DNA of 64,000 nucleotides from Malachius bipustulatus (taxonomy: Eukaryota > Arthropoda > Insecta > Coleoptera > Melyridae). The stretch covers positions 36,052,162 to 36,116,161 of the forward strand of contig OU342637.1 of the NCBI GenBank assembly GCA_910589415.1, read 5' to 3'. The stretch's first letter is position 1. Each line of letters begins with the position of its first letter. Positions 46,433-56,961 of this stretch are shown one piece after another. A program made the position numbers and the translations under genes. The notes under the pieces were generated by a model. It searched no databases and was not told the DNA's origin. It saw only the letters and a program-made list of their open reading frames with translations.

Positions 46433-46490
46433 GCGGTAGCTCGGCCGGTTAGAGTGCGTAGTGTCGTTGAGATTGCCACCGTTAAATATA
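46433..46490 (+). repeat. tRNA-like SINE head fragment
   Basis: The sequence gcaggcggtagctcggccgg followed by ttagagtgc is a near-perfect tRNA acceptor strand plus D-arm (RNA polymerase III A box). No B box of the form ggttcgannc follows within the expected distance, so it is not a tRNA gene. It is best read as the truncated head of a tRNA-derived SINE. Confidence 0.4.
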
Positions 46491-46499
46491 AAATATTGT

Positions 46500-48130
46500 C
46501 ATTACTGAACCAAGGAACACCCTTGTATAAAAAATGTTACGCCTATAGAACATTAAAATTTAAAAACTAATCTATTTCGGGTTGTTTATTTCTACATAAA
46601 GCAAATATGAAAATGAATTTATTCGTTACCGACATGAGTATGATTAGCCGTTTTCGTACATTTTGAGCCTTTTACTTTGTGCGTTGCCTTAAACTTTGAA
46701 AATTGCGATTTTCAATTTTTATAACTCAAAAACCAATCAATCCAAACTCCAATTTTAAAAACCATTCATATTTTTTCTTCTCAGACAATCTAAAAATTCA
46801 ATAACATTTTATCTTTTTGGGATACTCTGTGAATTATGAATATAATTTTAAAATGCCCCTTTAACCGGACTCTGTCAATCCAATGACAAAAACTCCTTAA
46901 AATCAAGGGACAAGTAGTCATAATCTTCCGTCGAGTATACCACCGTGAATAACCCTGTATATCATAGATCACAAAAACAAAAACTACGAACTCGTCTAAC
47001 TGGGACTGTTATATTAGTATTACTAGTACCGATGTTATCGCGTAGCCACCTAAAACAATGACAGATACAGTAGAGTGTAACTCGAGTTAAAAGGTTAAAA
47101 AGAGAGGCAGCCAACTTCTTCACTTGAGCAAAGATGATAACGTTAGTTGCCCCGAGTTGAATGGATAAATCAACAAACAGTCCGAAAACAAAATGGCAGT
47201 TTCAAAGGTCTAGCTGCTAAAATATGTCCTGACAAAACATTTGAAATATGCTTGTCATTCGCAGTATTCACGCTTTTAACTTTCTTCAAAGTTACCAACT
47301 GTACTACACTAGCTTGAAAGCATAAATCATAAAAGGCGGTATGTTTATTTGTTTTTACTTTTATATCTACGTGTCGGTAAACTTGCTTTGTGGGGACGAT
47401 TTAGGTGAGATTTGACCTTTTTTTAAATACGCTTTTTTTCTCCTACTACTAGTTATTAATTCAGTTGTAAAGTATTTTTATCAATTTGTGGTTTTATAAT
47501 TATTATAATATAATCCTCATTGAAAGACCTACCTAATAAATTTTCTTTAAAAATTAATAAAATTTATTTTCTTTAACCTTAATTTTGTAGAATCTCTTCA
47601 TAATTATACTTATTTCTTTCCAATTGAAAAATGTTGCAAAAAAAAGTTAAAAATGCTAGAAATGCTAAAAAAAATATTATTCCTAAAGAGTCTGGTTTTC
47701 AAGATACAGTGAAAAAAGTAAACAACAAATCCTGTTTTTATTAATATGAGTATCTCAAAGATCCTTTTGCCGATTTTAGTAAAATTTGGTAGCGTTTTTC
47801 GTTGTGATAAGACCATAAGTAAGCACTATTTAGATGATAATTATTGTTAGTGTCAGAGGTGTTATGGGGGCACTGTTGCGAATAATATTCACAAATAAAA
47901 ATGCATGCCACCACTGACTTATGTAAAAAATAAATTTTCTTATACCTACTCATAATTCAACAATTGAAATCGTGATTATCAAAAATCATAGGTTTCCACA
48001 ACATTTCGAGTGGAATCCTATGTGATTTTCAATTAATACGATTTCACGTGTTGTATTCATTAAATTATTCAGCGAATAATTGAATATAGAAAATCTTACC
48101 CAAAACGTGACATTTTGTAATTAATTAGCG
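46500..48130. other. No supported gene
   Basis: AT-rich. A segment near 46600 (atgaatttattcgttac) is shared in either orientation with 43390 and 54580, indicating an old dispersed repeat. No protein is recognised. Confidence 0.4.
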
Positions 48131-48134
48131 GTTG

Positions 48135-48479
48135 CGATGTTAATAAAATGAAAAACTCGTAAGATGCAATCGACAGAAAAAGGAAAACTCTTTGTAATGA
48201 GACTAATCTGGTTAAATTCCGTTGAGTTTAACCGGAATAATCGACATTTGACGTTGCCCCACCATTTTACTTATAGAGTTATTGAAAAAACTGCAAGATG
48301 AAAAAATGAAGCTATTTAATCATTATCATATCATAATCATGATATGCTAAATATACCAACATTTACGCCCTCTAGCGGTAATTTTAGAAGCTTAAAACTA
48401 TTTTCTTTTATTTTGCCAGAGGCTGTACGACGCTTAGTTTCTGAGATATTCCCGGTGACCATATTAATGACTCACCGGG
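48135..48479 (-). repeat. Dispersed TIR-type repeat, copy B (inverse of 38485-38930)
   Basis: Read on the minus strand it begins after TA with CCCGGTGAGTCATTAATATGG and carries atatctcag, acagcctctggc and an accgctagagggcgtaaat step. Further in are aaccgg/ttaa and gattagtctcattacaaag landmarks ending near cgcaaccgcta. Copy A lies 9.5 kb away in the opposite orientation. Confidence 0.6.
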
Positions 48480-48952
48480 TATATACTGGAAGTTAACGCA
48501 AAAAGCAAATTGACAGAAAATGTTTTTCAGTCAATTGGAGGAATTGTCCACATGCCCCCTAGTAATTTTCCTCCTGGTAGATACTTTTTGAAATCGCTCG
48601 GTTTAATAATCTGGGCAAAAGACCGCCGTAGCCGCTCATCGCAACGCGCTGGACCCCTACTTGACAAGACGGATTTTGAGGAGGAATCAAACTATTGTAA
48701 GGACCATTCTTGAATAAATAATAGACAAGGAGAAATAAAATAATGAATCTAAACCAATGATAACAAAATTTATATTTTATACGACCCGTTCTCTTCAGGC
48801 GACCAGCTCAAACTGCTCGAGTGCGATTAAATCTTATCGCAGATAGCCGGTCATTTAAATGATTCACAATAATTCTTATAATTACAATTTTCAGTAATAA
48901 AATAAATCTATTCAAACAAAACAAATGAAATATAGGTAAACTTAATTATTAT

Positions 48953-50956
48953 GTCATTTCATTATTGCGTAGAAAACATTGTGCTTTTGTTAAGTACAAG
49001 AAGTTCAGAACTTCCTATCACTTTGAATTGTATAGGCTCTCTCGCACCGCCTGTAAAAGAGCAATCAGTGTCGCGTATAAGAATTATATTGAAGAGGTTG
49101 AATCGCTTGTTTCTAGGGAGCCTAGGAAGTTTTGGAAGTTTGTTCAGGATAAGGGTGGGGACACTGGAATACCTGGTTTGATGTCATTTAATAATATTGA
49201 GCTGAACACTCCTGAGCTCATTGTTAATGGGTTTGCTGAATATTTTGGCAGTGTTTATGTTGATCCTATGGATGTGCCTGCTGCCTCTTACTCCCAGCAT
49301 ATAGATCGATCGGTTTGTTCTGTCAGCGTGCTGGGTATTTCTGAGAATGAGATTCTTGCAGCTCTGGGCGAATGTAGGAACTCGCTTACCATGGGTATTG
49401 ATGGGGTGCCTAGCTTTTTGTTACGTGACTGTGCTGGTATCCTTGTTAAACCTCTTTTTCATTTATTTAACTTAAGCATTCAGAGTAGCGTTTTTCCGAA
49501 CATCTGGAAGAGAGCTTTGATATGCCCTATTTTTAAGAAGGGCGACGTAAGCAGTGTCACTAATTATAGGCCTATATCTATACTGTGCAACTTCGCAAAG
49601 GTTTATGAATCTATCTTGTTCAAGAGAATCTATTCCTTGACAAAATCTCGATTCACACAATTCCAACACGGATTCATGGACAGGCGTTCCACAGTGACAA
49701 ACTTGGCTTGCTTCTCACAATATGTCTCTGAGTCCATTGACTCGCGAAAACAGGTTGATGCTATTTACCTGGACTTTATGAAGGCATTTGACCAGATTGA
49801 TCACTCTATATTGCTGCTTAAGCTATCCTCTTTTGGTTTTGACAGGTCACTGTTGAGGCTCTTTCAGTCATACTTGGCTGGTAGAGAGCAGTATGTTAGG
49901 TACCGGGGTGTTAGCTCTGGGATGATCAGTCCCACATCCGGAGTCCCTCAGGGCTCCAACCTGGGGCCTCTGCTGTTCTTGTTTTTTATTAATGATATTG
50001 TTGAGGTTATTAGTTGCGAAAAGTTATTGTTTGCTGATGATCTAAAGCTATTTAGGATTGTGGAATCGTTTGCGGACTGTCGGGAGCTGCAGCGTGATAT
50101 ATGTTCTGTTAGCGAGTGGTGTTCTAAGAACCGTCTGTTTCTTAATGTGCCGAAGTGCTCGGTGGTGAGCTACACCAGATCTCTAAATATCATTACTTTT
50201 GATTACATGGTGGGCGACTCTTATATTGAGCGGCTTGAGAAGGTTAGAGACTTGGGCGTCCTATTCGATAGCAGGCTATCTTTTTTAGCACACATTGATG
50301 CTGTGGTTGCGAGAGCTTTTAAGGCATATGGTTTTATTTGCAGAAGTTGCAGGGGTTTCTCAAATGTACAATCATTATGCATTCTGTTTTATTCTCTAGT
50401 GAGATCTATTGTTGAGTATGCTAGCATAATCTGGTATCCTATTTACCAAGTACATATTACTCGTATAGAGTCCGTACAGCGATCATTTTTGAAATACCTA
50501 TGTTATCGGTTGGATGGTCGGTATCCTCCGAGAGGTTATGATAATAATCTGTTGCTGGCTAGATTTGGTTTTACTTCTCTGTATGTGAGGCGGGTTACTG
50601 GGGGAATTAAGTTTCTGTTTAACTTGCTTAATAACTCCATAGATTGTAGCTTTTTACTTAGCAGGGTTAATTTCCTGGTGCCTCGTCCATGTGCCCGATT
50701 TAGCTGTGCTTTTTATTGTTCGTCCAGTAGAACAAATGCATTGGTGAGGTCACCGATCAATGTTATATGTGAGCTTTTCAATGCAATATCTGCTATGTGT
50801 GATATTAATGCTGATACTTTTGGCGTAATATTGGCCTGCATTGTTGCAAAGTATAATACCTAACTAGATCTTAATGTACTCTTCTCTGCTGTAAATGTAA
50901 AATGTATATCATGCTTTTGTTCCTGTAAATGGGTGTAAACCTGCTGGAATATATTA

Positions 50957-50987
<31 letters not shown>
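48953..50987 (+). mobile_element. 5'-truncated jockey-like LINE with 8-bp target duplication
   Basis: aattatta occurs at 48945-48952 and again at 50988-50995, bracketing the element. The inserted sequence ends in an (aaat)n tail at about 50958-50987. The endonuclease and ORF1 are missing because of 5' truncation. A related copy lies on the minus strand at 63440-64000 with the same type of tail. Confidence 0.85.
48965..50863 (+). CDS. Jockey-like LINE reverse transcriptase (ORF2 without endonuclease)
   Basis: The frame is open for 632 codons. It contains FKKGDVSSVTNYRPISIL (190-207), DAIYLDFMKAFDQIDHS (265-281, first catalytic Asp at 270), GVPQGSNLGPLLF (326-338) and LLFADDLKLF (354-363). A thumb follows with LGVLFDSRLSFLAHI and a C-terminal part with VQRSFLKYLCYRLDG, YPPRGY and CARFSCAFY. 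All reverse-transcriptase catalytic motifs are intact. The N-terminal endonuclease is absent and no in-frame ATG at the first position is evident, so this reading frame is a truncated pseudo-copy that happens to be unbroken. Confidence 0.9.
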   Translation: MRRKHCAFVKYKKFRTSYHFELYRLSRTACKRAISVAYKNYIEEVESLVSREPRKFWKFVQDKGGDTGIPGLMSFNNIELNTPELIVNGFAEYFGSVYVDPMDVPAASYSQHIDRSVCSVSVLGISENEILAALGECRNSLTMGIDGVPSFLLRDCAGILVKPLFHLFNLSIQSSVFPNIWKRALICPIFKKGDVSSVTNYRPISILCNFAKVYESILFKRIYSLTKSRFTQFQHGFMDRRSTVTNLACFSQYVSESIDSRKQVDAIYLDFMKAFDQIDHSILLLKLSSFGFDRSLLRLFQSYLAGREQYVRYRGVSSGMISPTSGVPQGSNLGPLLFLFFINDIVEVISCEKLLFADDLKLFRIVESFADCRELQRDICSVSEWCSKNRLFLNVPKCSVVSYTRSLNIITFDYMVGDSYIERLEKVRDLGVLFDSRLSFLAHIDAVVARAFKAYGFICRSCRGFSNVQSLCILFYSLVRSIVEYASIIWYPIYQVHITRIESVQRSFLKYLCYRLDGRYPPRGYDNNLLLARFGFTSLYVRRVTGGIKFLFNLLNNSIDCSFLLSRVNFLVPRPCARFSCAFYCSSSRTNALVRSPINVICELFNAISAMCDINADTFGVILACIVAKYNT

Positions 50988-50988
<1 letters not shown>

Positions 50989-51543
50989 ATTATTAGCGGC
51001 GATCGGGAAAATCGCCTACACTATACAGGGTGTCTCTGAAAGGTGCGGAAAAAAAGCTACCACAAATTCCTGAGGCCTAAATAAGCCGATCCAACCCAAC
51101 TTATCTCTGTCCAAAAGTGGATGATTTCGGAGATACAGGGTGTCAAAAGTTCAATTTGGTTTCCGTTTTTCTTAAATAACTTTTTTAATAATTGGTATAT
51201 TTTCACAATATTCGGCTGAAGGGGCTTTTGTGGGGTGAAAAATTAAAAACTGCAATCATTTTTATTGTAAAATTTAGAGGGCGCCACCTGCGGTACCTTG
51301 AACACATTCAAAACGAACTATCTTTTTTGGGCCACTCTGTATTTAACTTTTAAATAAAAATTCTTATTCTCCAACGTCTTTTACCAAAAAAAGGCATACG
51401 TGGTAAGAGTTGATTTGAGCAGCCGTTTCTGAGATATCTGGATTTAAGAAAATCACTACGTGCATGGCCAGGCCTAAGTAAGTAATTGTATTAATTGAAC
51501 ACAATTTAAAGCAAAGGCATTGAATTAAAATTATTTTACTTAA

Positions 51544-51833
51544 AGGCCATACCAGGTTTCAGGTGTGAGCTACCTCTCACATATGCCTGTGGTGTGCGTA
51601 CTGTTGAAGTTCACTCTTTTGGGGCCACCCTTTTTATCGGAAGAGTCCGAAAGGCACTATTTGAGAAGTATTACGAGGCAGAGTACTATGCGGTGCTTTT
51701 CCATTGCCTTCCACAAGGTGCATCCCGATTTTGGCTCGAGTAGCACAACAAATACTTTTCGGCTGCTGGTGAGTTTCGAACCAAGGTTTACCGGCTGGTG
51801 GACGAACGCTCTATCCACTACACCACAGAACCC
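51544..51833 (-). mobile_element. tRNA-derived SINE inserted in the mariner-like element
   Basis: On the minus strand the 290-bp unit begins gggttctgtggtgtagtgg and continues atagagcg (A box, 51807-51825). The B box ggttcgaaact is at 51771-51782. acttaa flanks it at 51538-51543 and 51834-51839, a plausible 6-bp target duplication. The body after the tRNA-like head contains gccgaaaagtatttgttg and ends near ggtatggcc. No coding sequence is expected. Confidence 0.75.
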
Positions 51834-51928
51834 ACTTAACGAATTTACATCAACGAGATCACTGTCACTATAAAGCAAGTAAGTAATTGGTGTCAAATCG
51901 AATCTAAAAAAACAAATTTACTTTAGTA

Positions 51929-53026
51929 ATGGCCGTACAGTATACTAACGAAGAAATGAACGATATGTTATTGGTTTTTGGATATTCCCAAGGAAATGGT
52001 TTAGAATCTTGCAGATTATCAGCGAACGATTTCCGAATCGTCGTTTACCAAACCATAAAACCTTTAATGAAAGACGTCTTCGTGAAACAAGGTAGGTTTA
52101 CGCCTGTTTCTATTAATTAAGGTCGTGCATGTACGAAAAGAACTCCAGAGGTTGAGGAAGATATTTCAAATAGGATTGAAGAAAATCCTAAACTCAGCAC
52201 CAGACGATTGCGCTTAGATCTAGGTGTATGCAAAGATACTGTTAACAGGGTGACCAGAGAACAATGACTGCACCCATTTCATGTTGAACGGGTATAAGAC
52301 CTTTTACCCCATGATTATGAACCACGTCTAGCTTTCTGCCGGTTCATTTCCAAGAAGAATCAGGATAGGAACTTTACACAAGGAATTTTATTCACAGATG
52401 AAGCCTGTTTCACGCGGAGTGGCATAACTAATTTGCACAATGTACATGTCTATGCTGGAGAAAATCCTCATGCGATTAAAGTAAGCCATTACTTATCAAA
52501 AGTAAGCCATTATCAGCATGAGTTGAAGAGCAATGTGTGGGCAGGAATCATAGACACTTTCATAATTGGTCCTGGCATTTTACTACCTCGACTTAATGGC
52601 GAAAATTATTTGGAACATCTGCAAAACGAATTACCACACTTGTTTGATCCCCTGCCCTTGGAACTTCAAAGATGAATGTGGTTTATGCATGACGGTGCTC
52701 CTCCACATTTTTCGATAAATGTACGTAATTATTTGAGCGAACAGTATCCAAATAGATGGATAGGTAGAGCCAATGATGCACCCACAAGTTGGCCAGCTCG
52801 ATCGCCTGCTATGACACCGATGGATTACTTTTTATGGGGAACTTTGAAAACCCTTGTGTATTCTAGGCCATAGTAAATACAGAAGGTTAATTAAGGAGAC
52901 GTTTTGAAACCGGAATGGACGTTTTGAAAAATGATCACGAAATGCTCCAAAGAGTTCAATTTAATTTTTTTAAACGTATAAGTCTTTGTATACACGAAAA
53001 TGGAAATCATTTTGAACATTTGATAA
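51929..53026 (+). pseudogene. DUF4817-type mariner-like transposase, broken
   Basis: Read across frames it gives the N-terminal helix-turn-helix start MAVQYTNEEMNDMLLVFGYS with QGNG. After a stop at 52118 it continues RTPEVEEDISNRIEENP and LSTRRLRLDLGV, with further stops at about 52264 and 52292. Then follow LPHDYEPRLAFCRFISKK, ILFTDEACFTRSG (first catalytic Asp), NVWAGIIDTFIIGPG, MWFMHDGAPPHFS (second Asp) and WPARSPAMTPMDYFLWG (third Asp at MDY). The tail is ENGNHFEHLIK near 53023. The usual SPDL is SPAM here. A 14-bp duplication (aaagtaagccatta) adds VSHYLSK-type residues near 52480-52510. The enzyme is dead, although all three catalytic Asp codons survive. Confidence 0.88.
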
Positions 53027-53689
53027 AAGCATTTTTTTTTTATTAAATTAAACTTAATTTTTGTTGTTGATAAATCTCTTATTGACTGTTTTAACTAAAG
53101 TACCTATAAAGTTGCATCCACATTTATGTACCTAGTCGGTTTTTTGTAGCTTTCAGTGACAGTTATTTTAATTCAACGCCTTTTTTTCAAATTGTGTTCA
53201 ATTAATACAATTACTTACTTAGGCCTGGCCATGCACGTAGTGATTTTCTTAAATCCAGATATCTCAGAAACGGCTGCTCAAATCAACTCTTACCACGTAT
53301 GCCTTTTTTTGGTAAAAGACGTTGGAGAATAAGAATTTTTATTTAAAAGTTAAATACAGAGTGGCCCAAAAAAGATAGTTCGTTTTGAATGTGTTCAAGG
53401 TACCGCAGGTGGCGCCCTCTAAATTTTACAATAAAAATGATTGCAGTTTTTAATTTTTCACCCCACAAAAGCCCCTTCAGCCGAATATTGTGAAAATATA
53501 CCAATTATTAAAAAAGTTATTTAAGAAAAACGGAAACCAAATTGAATTTTTGACACCCTGTATCTCCGAAATCATCCACTTTTGGACAGAGATAAGTTGG
53601 GTTAGATCGGCTTATTTAGGCCTCAGGAATTTGTGGTAGCTTTTTTTCCGCACCTTTCAGAGACACCCTGTATAAAAACCTCATTTTTC

Positions 53690-53935
53690 TTCCATTTGGG
53701 AGATACAAGGCATTTTTTTCACCATCTCCCTGACTATAACACTTTGCAACTAAAAGTTTTAATGATGAATGAATTACTTTTAAACAATCAGTTGTTATTG
53801 ACAATTTAATAATTTTTAACATTATCTGCCAAAAGCAAAGCAATCTTGAAAAACTACGAAAAACCATTAAGTTCTTCCTGATTTTCTCGAAAACGGATGA
53901 ACCAAACGAAAATGCAATTATTGTATCAATTCTTA
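53690..53935. repeat. Partial copy of the 58915-59611 fold-back repeat
   Basis: The stretch with aacattatctgccaaaagca, gaaaaactacgaaaaacc and tttctcgaaaacggatgaac matches one arm of the fold-back element whose right arm is 59368-59611. It adjoins the right end of the mariner-like element. Confidence 0.65.
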
Positions 53936-53939
53936 TTAA

Positions 53940-55865
53940 TTGAGGCGGTTTTTTTTTCTCGAAAACGAAGATAAATACAAAAAGAATCAAGAGAAAAAAA
54001 GTCGTAAGTATTTGTAGCTGCTTCACAAAAAAAATTTGTACAAAAAGATTAAAAAAGGTAATTTTCCGACGATATTATCTTCAAAATCGGTCACTAAAAT
54101 CTGCTCGTTAACCGGTCTTTATTATAATACCAATTGTTAATATATTTATTATTCCTCATTAAATAATTATTATAAAATTTTCTTTTCTTTTTACACCCAC
54201 ATTAAAGATAAAAGATAAATATATGGGTATTCGTATTTAAAAAGAGCTTTTTTATTTCTAGGTTACTGTACTGTAACATAAATACCAGAACAACTGTTTT
54301 TGAACAAATGGCTTAAAATAGCAACAGTGTCCTAATGATCCTCTAAATTAGCAGCACACAACAACTGCAGTAAAACTACTCGTACGAGTACAATGAAACT
54401 AAACTTGCTCAGATGCATATTATTACAAATACATATACCTCAAGCCAGAACCTCTCGTATACAGAGGAATTTATTTATATTACCTAATTATTAAAACATC
54501 GTTGGAGATGAAGTTATAATAACAACTCGAGTCTACGGCTGTAATATATGATAAATACAGGCTGAATCATAATATGTAACGAATAAATTCATTTTCTCAA
54601 TTAATTTGTTTAAAAAACCCGAAATAGGTCAATTTTCAAATTTAATTTACTTATTTTCTATTTTTTAAAGACACCGGAAACAGCTCAAAAAATATCGGAA
54701 ACGGCTTACGTGTTCATATCTTAACTTTTCATTCGTTACTTGAAATTGTTATACAGGGTGAATCAAAAACTTAATATTTTCATAACCCTCTATTAAAATT
54801 TACATAGGGATTGAAAAAGTTAAAAAAAAACGATTTCTTTGTATGACCGGTCCTTATTGAGACCGGTCCCAAACTAATGGACTACTCGAGAAGGGCAACG
54901 AAAACTTTCCAAAAACCATCAAATAAATAATGGACCATCTCAATAGTGATTATTACCGTTATAGCCAAGGGAATTTTATTTTTATTTTTTATTGAAAATT
55001 CACATGCACTGCACTGCCGTGCTACGACAAGAAGTCGTAACTGACAGAAAACGCCGAATCGACATTTTTGTTGAATCAGGATGTTTTTCATTACTTCTAT
55101 CAATACACCAAGTCCCACAGTCGTATCTTAAGAAGAAATACGTTAAAAACGATGCAATAACATTGGTCGTATCTCCAAAATAATCCAACTTTACTAACAG
55201 ATTATCCGTATCTCTTCTATGCTAAGTTAAATTGTCGTATTTATCAGTTACGACTTTTCATCTTAGTATATTCCTAAGACTCTAACCGACAAAGCAAAAT
55301 AAAAACGTCGTATTTCTATTGTACCAGAACATTTTGAAAAAAATAGAATTGAATTGAATAGAATTGAACAGAAATCAAAAGATGGTCAAAATAAACTGTT
55401 TTTTTCAGCAGATTTACAAAAGGTAAGATGATCATTAATTCCAATTTGAGTAAAAGTACTTAAGTATATTTTGAACAGAGATGCTCAAGATATCACGCTT
55501 CTGGTAGACAACTGTACATCCCAAAATAAAAACTGGTCTCTGTATTCATTTCTTACTTATTTTATCAACTCTGAAGGAACTTCTATACATTTAATAAAAA
55601 TTAAATATCTTCAAACGGGACTGTGAATTCGAGACTAATAAGAACATCAGTTAATCGCTCATGGAACGTTTTATCCGCCCCGTTGTAGAAAATCTTCTAC
55701 AGGGCTGTCGTTGAGTGAAATTTTATAGTAGCTTGTCTCTAATTAACCTTAGGCCACCAAATTAGACTGCCGTTAGTATGGGTCTAACCACATTGTGTGG
55801 TGGTTTTATCCCTCGTGTTTAATCAAAGTACCAAATGACTCTTCCCCCCTCCTACACGTCATCAA
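53940..55865. other. No supported gene
   Basis: AT-rich. A TA-flanked CAGGGTGAATC at 54754 looks like an orphan transposon terminus. No protein is recognised. Confidence 0.4.
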
Positions 55866-55869
55866 TACA

Positions 55870-56213
55870 CCTTGACCTGCCTCTTCCCTCTTCTTGATAT
55901 CCACATTAAGAGTGAGACACGCATAGGGGCTTACTGGTTGAAACAAATAAAAGCTGCGGTTAACCTGCAAAAAGGTGGGCACTCCAAAATAACTACTACT
56001 GCTATCCTTGAAATGCCCACTGAAGGTATAAGTCCTAAAATATTGTTTGAAAAGCTTACCAAGGTCTTAAGTAACAGAAGGTTTTAGGTAAACGAAACAT
56101 CTGTCAGAACAAGACTGGTCTGGTACACAGACGGGTTTAACAACAATGAAGGAAAAGGATTTGATATGTACGGGGACATTGTTATGTCACCATATTCCAG
56201 GCTGAAATACATA
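55870..56213 (+). pseudogene. RNase H-clade LINE remnant, start of RNase H domain
   Basis: The translation ends NETSVRTRLVWYTDGF, NNNEGKGFDMYG, then after a frame change FQAEIH. WYTDG and the FQAEI step are the first catalytic segments of a LINE RNase H domain. The reading continues at 59614 after a nested insertion (56214-59611). The LINE is dead. Confidence 0.65.
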
Positions 56214-56961
56214 CACTGTTGCCCGTATTCACAAACGATAATTAGTCCAGTCAAATTAGACGAAAAAGGCATCGAATTATGCATTTCATGCGGAAAAGAA
56301 AATATTTTGTGTGGGGGTTGGGTAGTCCATGGAGAGTCTAAATCCAAAAATGCGACCTCCTACCCCTTGTGAATTAGCCGCCATATTGGTTTTAGGGGTG
56401 GATGGATTTTTTGCACTTTACGACGTTAATTCGCATTTCACCGAAAAAAGTGTCATTACTTACTTTATTCAGAAAAACATTCTCCACAAATTTGTATATG
56501 TGACATTTTTTCGTATTTGCAATATTTAATGACCTACAGGTGATTCATTAAGAACAAGGGGGATGAAAAATTGGTATTTTCGGAATAACTCCTTTTTTTC
56601 AATCGCAATCCAAAAATTGTTACCACAAAACTTGTAGCGCTTACAATTACAAACATTTACATAGCAATATCTCATTAATCGGACCAATTATTGTTGCGCA
56701 GTAGTGCGTCAAAGTCATTAAGGTGAGATCGGGCCAATTAGGTTTCTCAGGTAAGCGATAACTCAGGCCGACTCGCTTTAAATATAGGGCTGCCGTATAT
56801 AGATAAGATTTGTCTGTGATGTGGTAAAACCAATAAAAACGTGTCTAGACAAGCCTAGAAAATATATGCACTTTTAAAAAAACATTAGCCTGTTCGTGAA
56901 AATCTGGAAACACATCCCAAAAAAGTCATTCGATCAGTTGGGAAACGACCAGTGTTCCAAA

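Larger units (their letters stand above)
51026..53670 (+). mobile_element. Mariner-like (DUF4817-type) transposon with about 510-bp TIRs
   Basis: TIRs span about 51026-51536 and 53161-53670, beginning CAGGGTGTCTCTGAAAGG and ending in its inverse CCTTTCAGAGACACCCTG, with TA on both sides (51024-51025, 53671-53672). They match almost throughout (for example cccaacttatctctgtccaa, ggcgccacctgcggtacctt, gccaggcctaagtaagtaat). A broken transposase lies between, and a SINE is inserted at the inner edge of the left TIR. Long TIRs of this size are unusual beside the short ones of classic mariner. Confidence 0.9.

Noticed and set aside
48965..50863. A host-encoded reverse transcriptase gene
   Set aside because: The (aaat)n tail, 8-bp target duplication and absence of an N-terminal domain mark it as a 5'-truncated LINE insertion.
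56329..56529. A 66-codon frame starting MESLNPKMRPP, present in both arms of the Cys-rich element (also 58509-58709, minus strand)
   Set aside because: Comparing the two copies base by base gives six substitutions, five of which change the amino acid. That is not protein conservation; the frame survives because the arms are nearly identical DNA.
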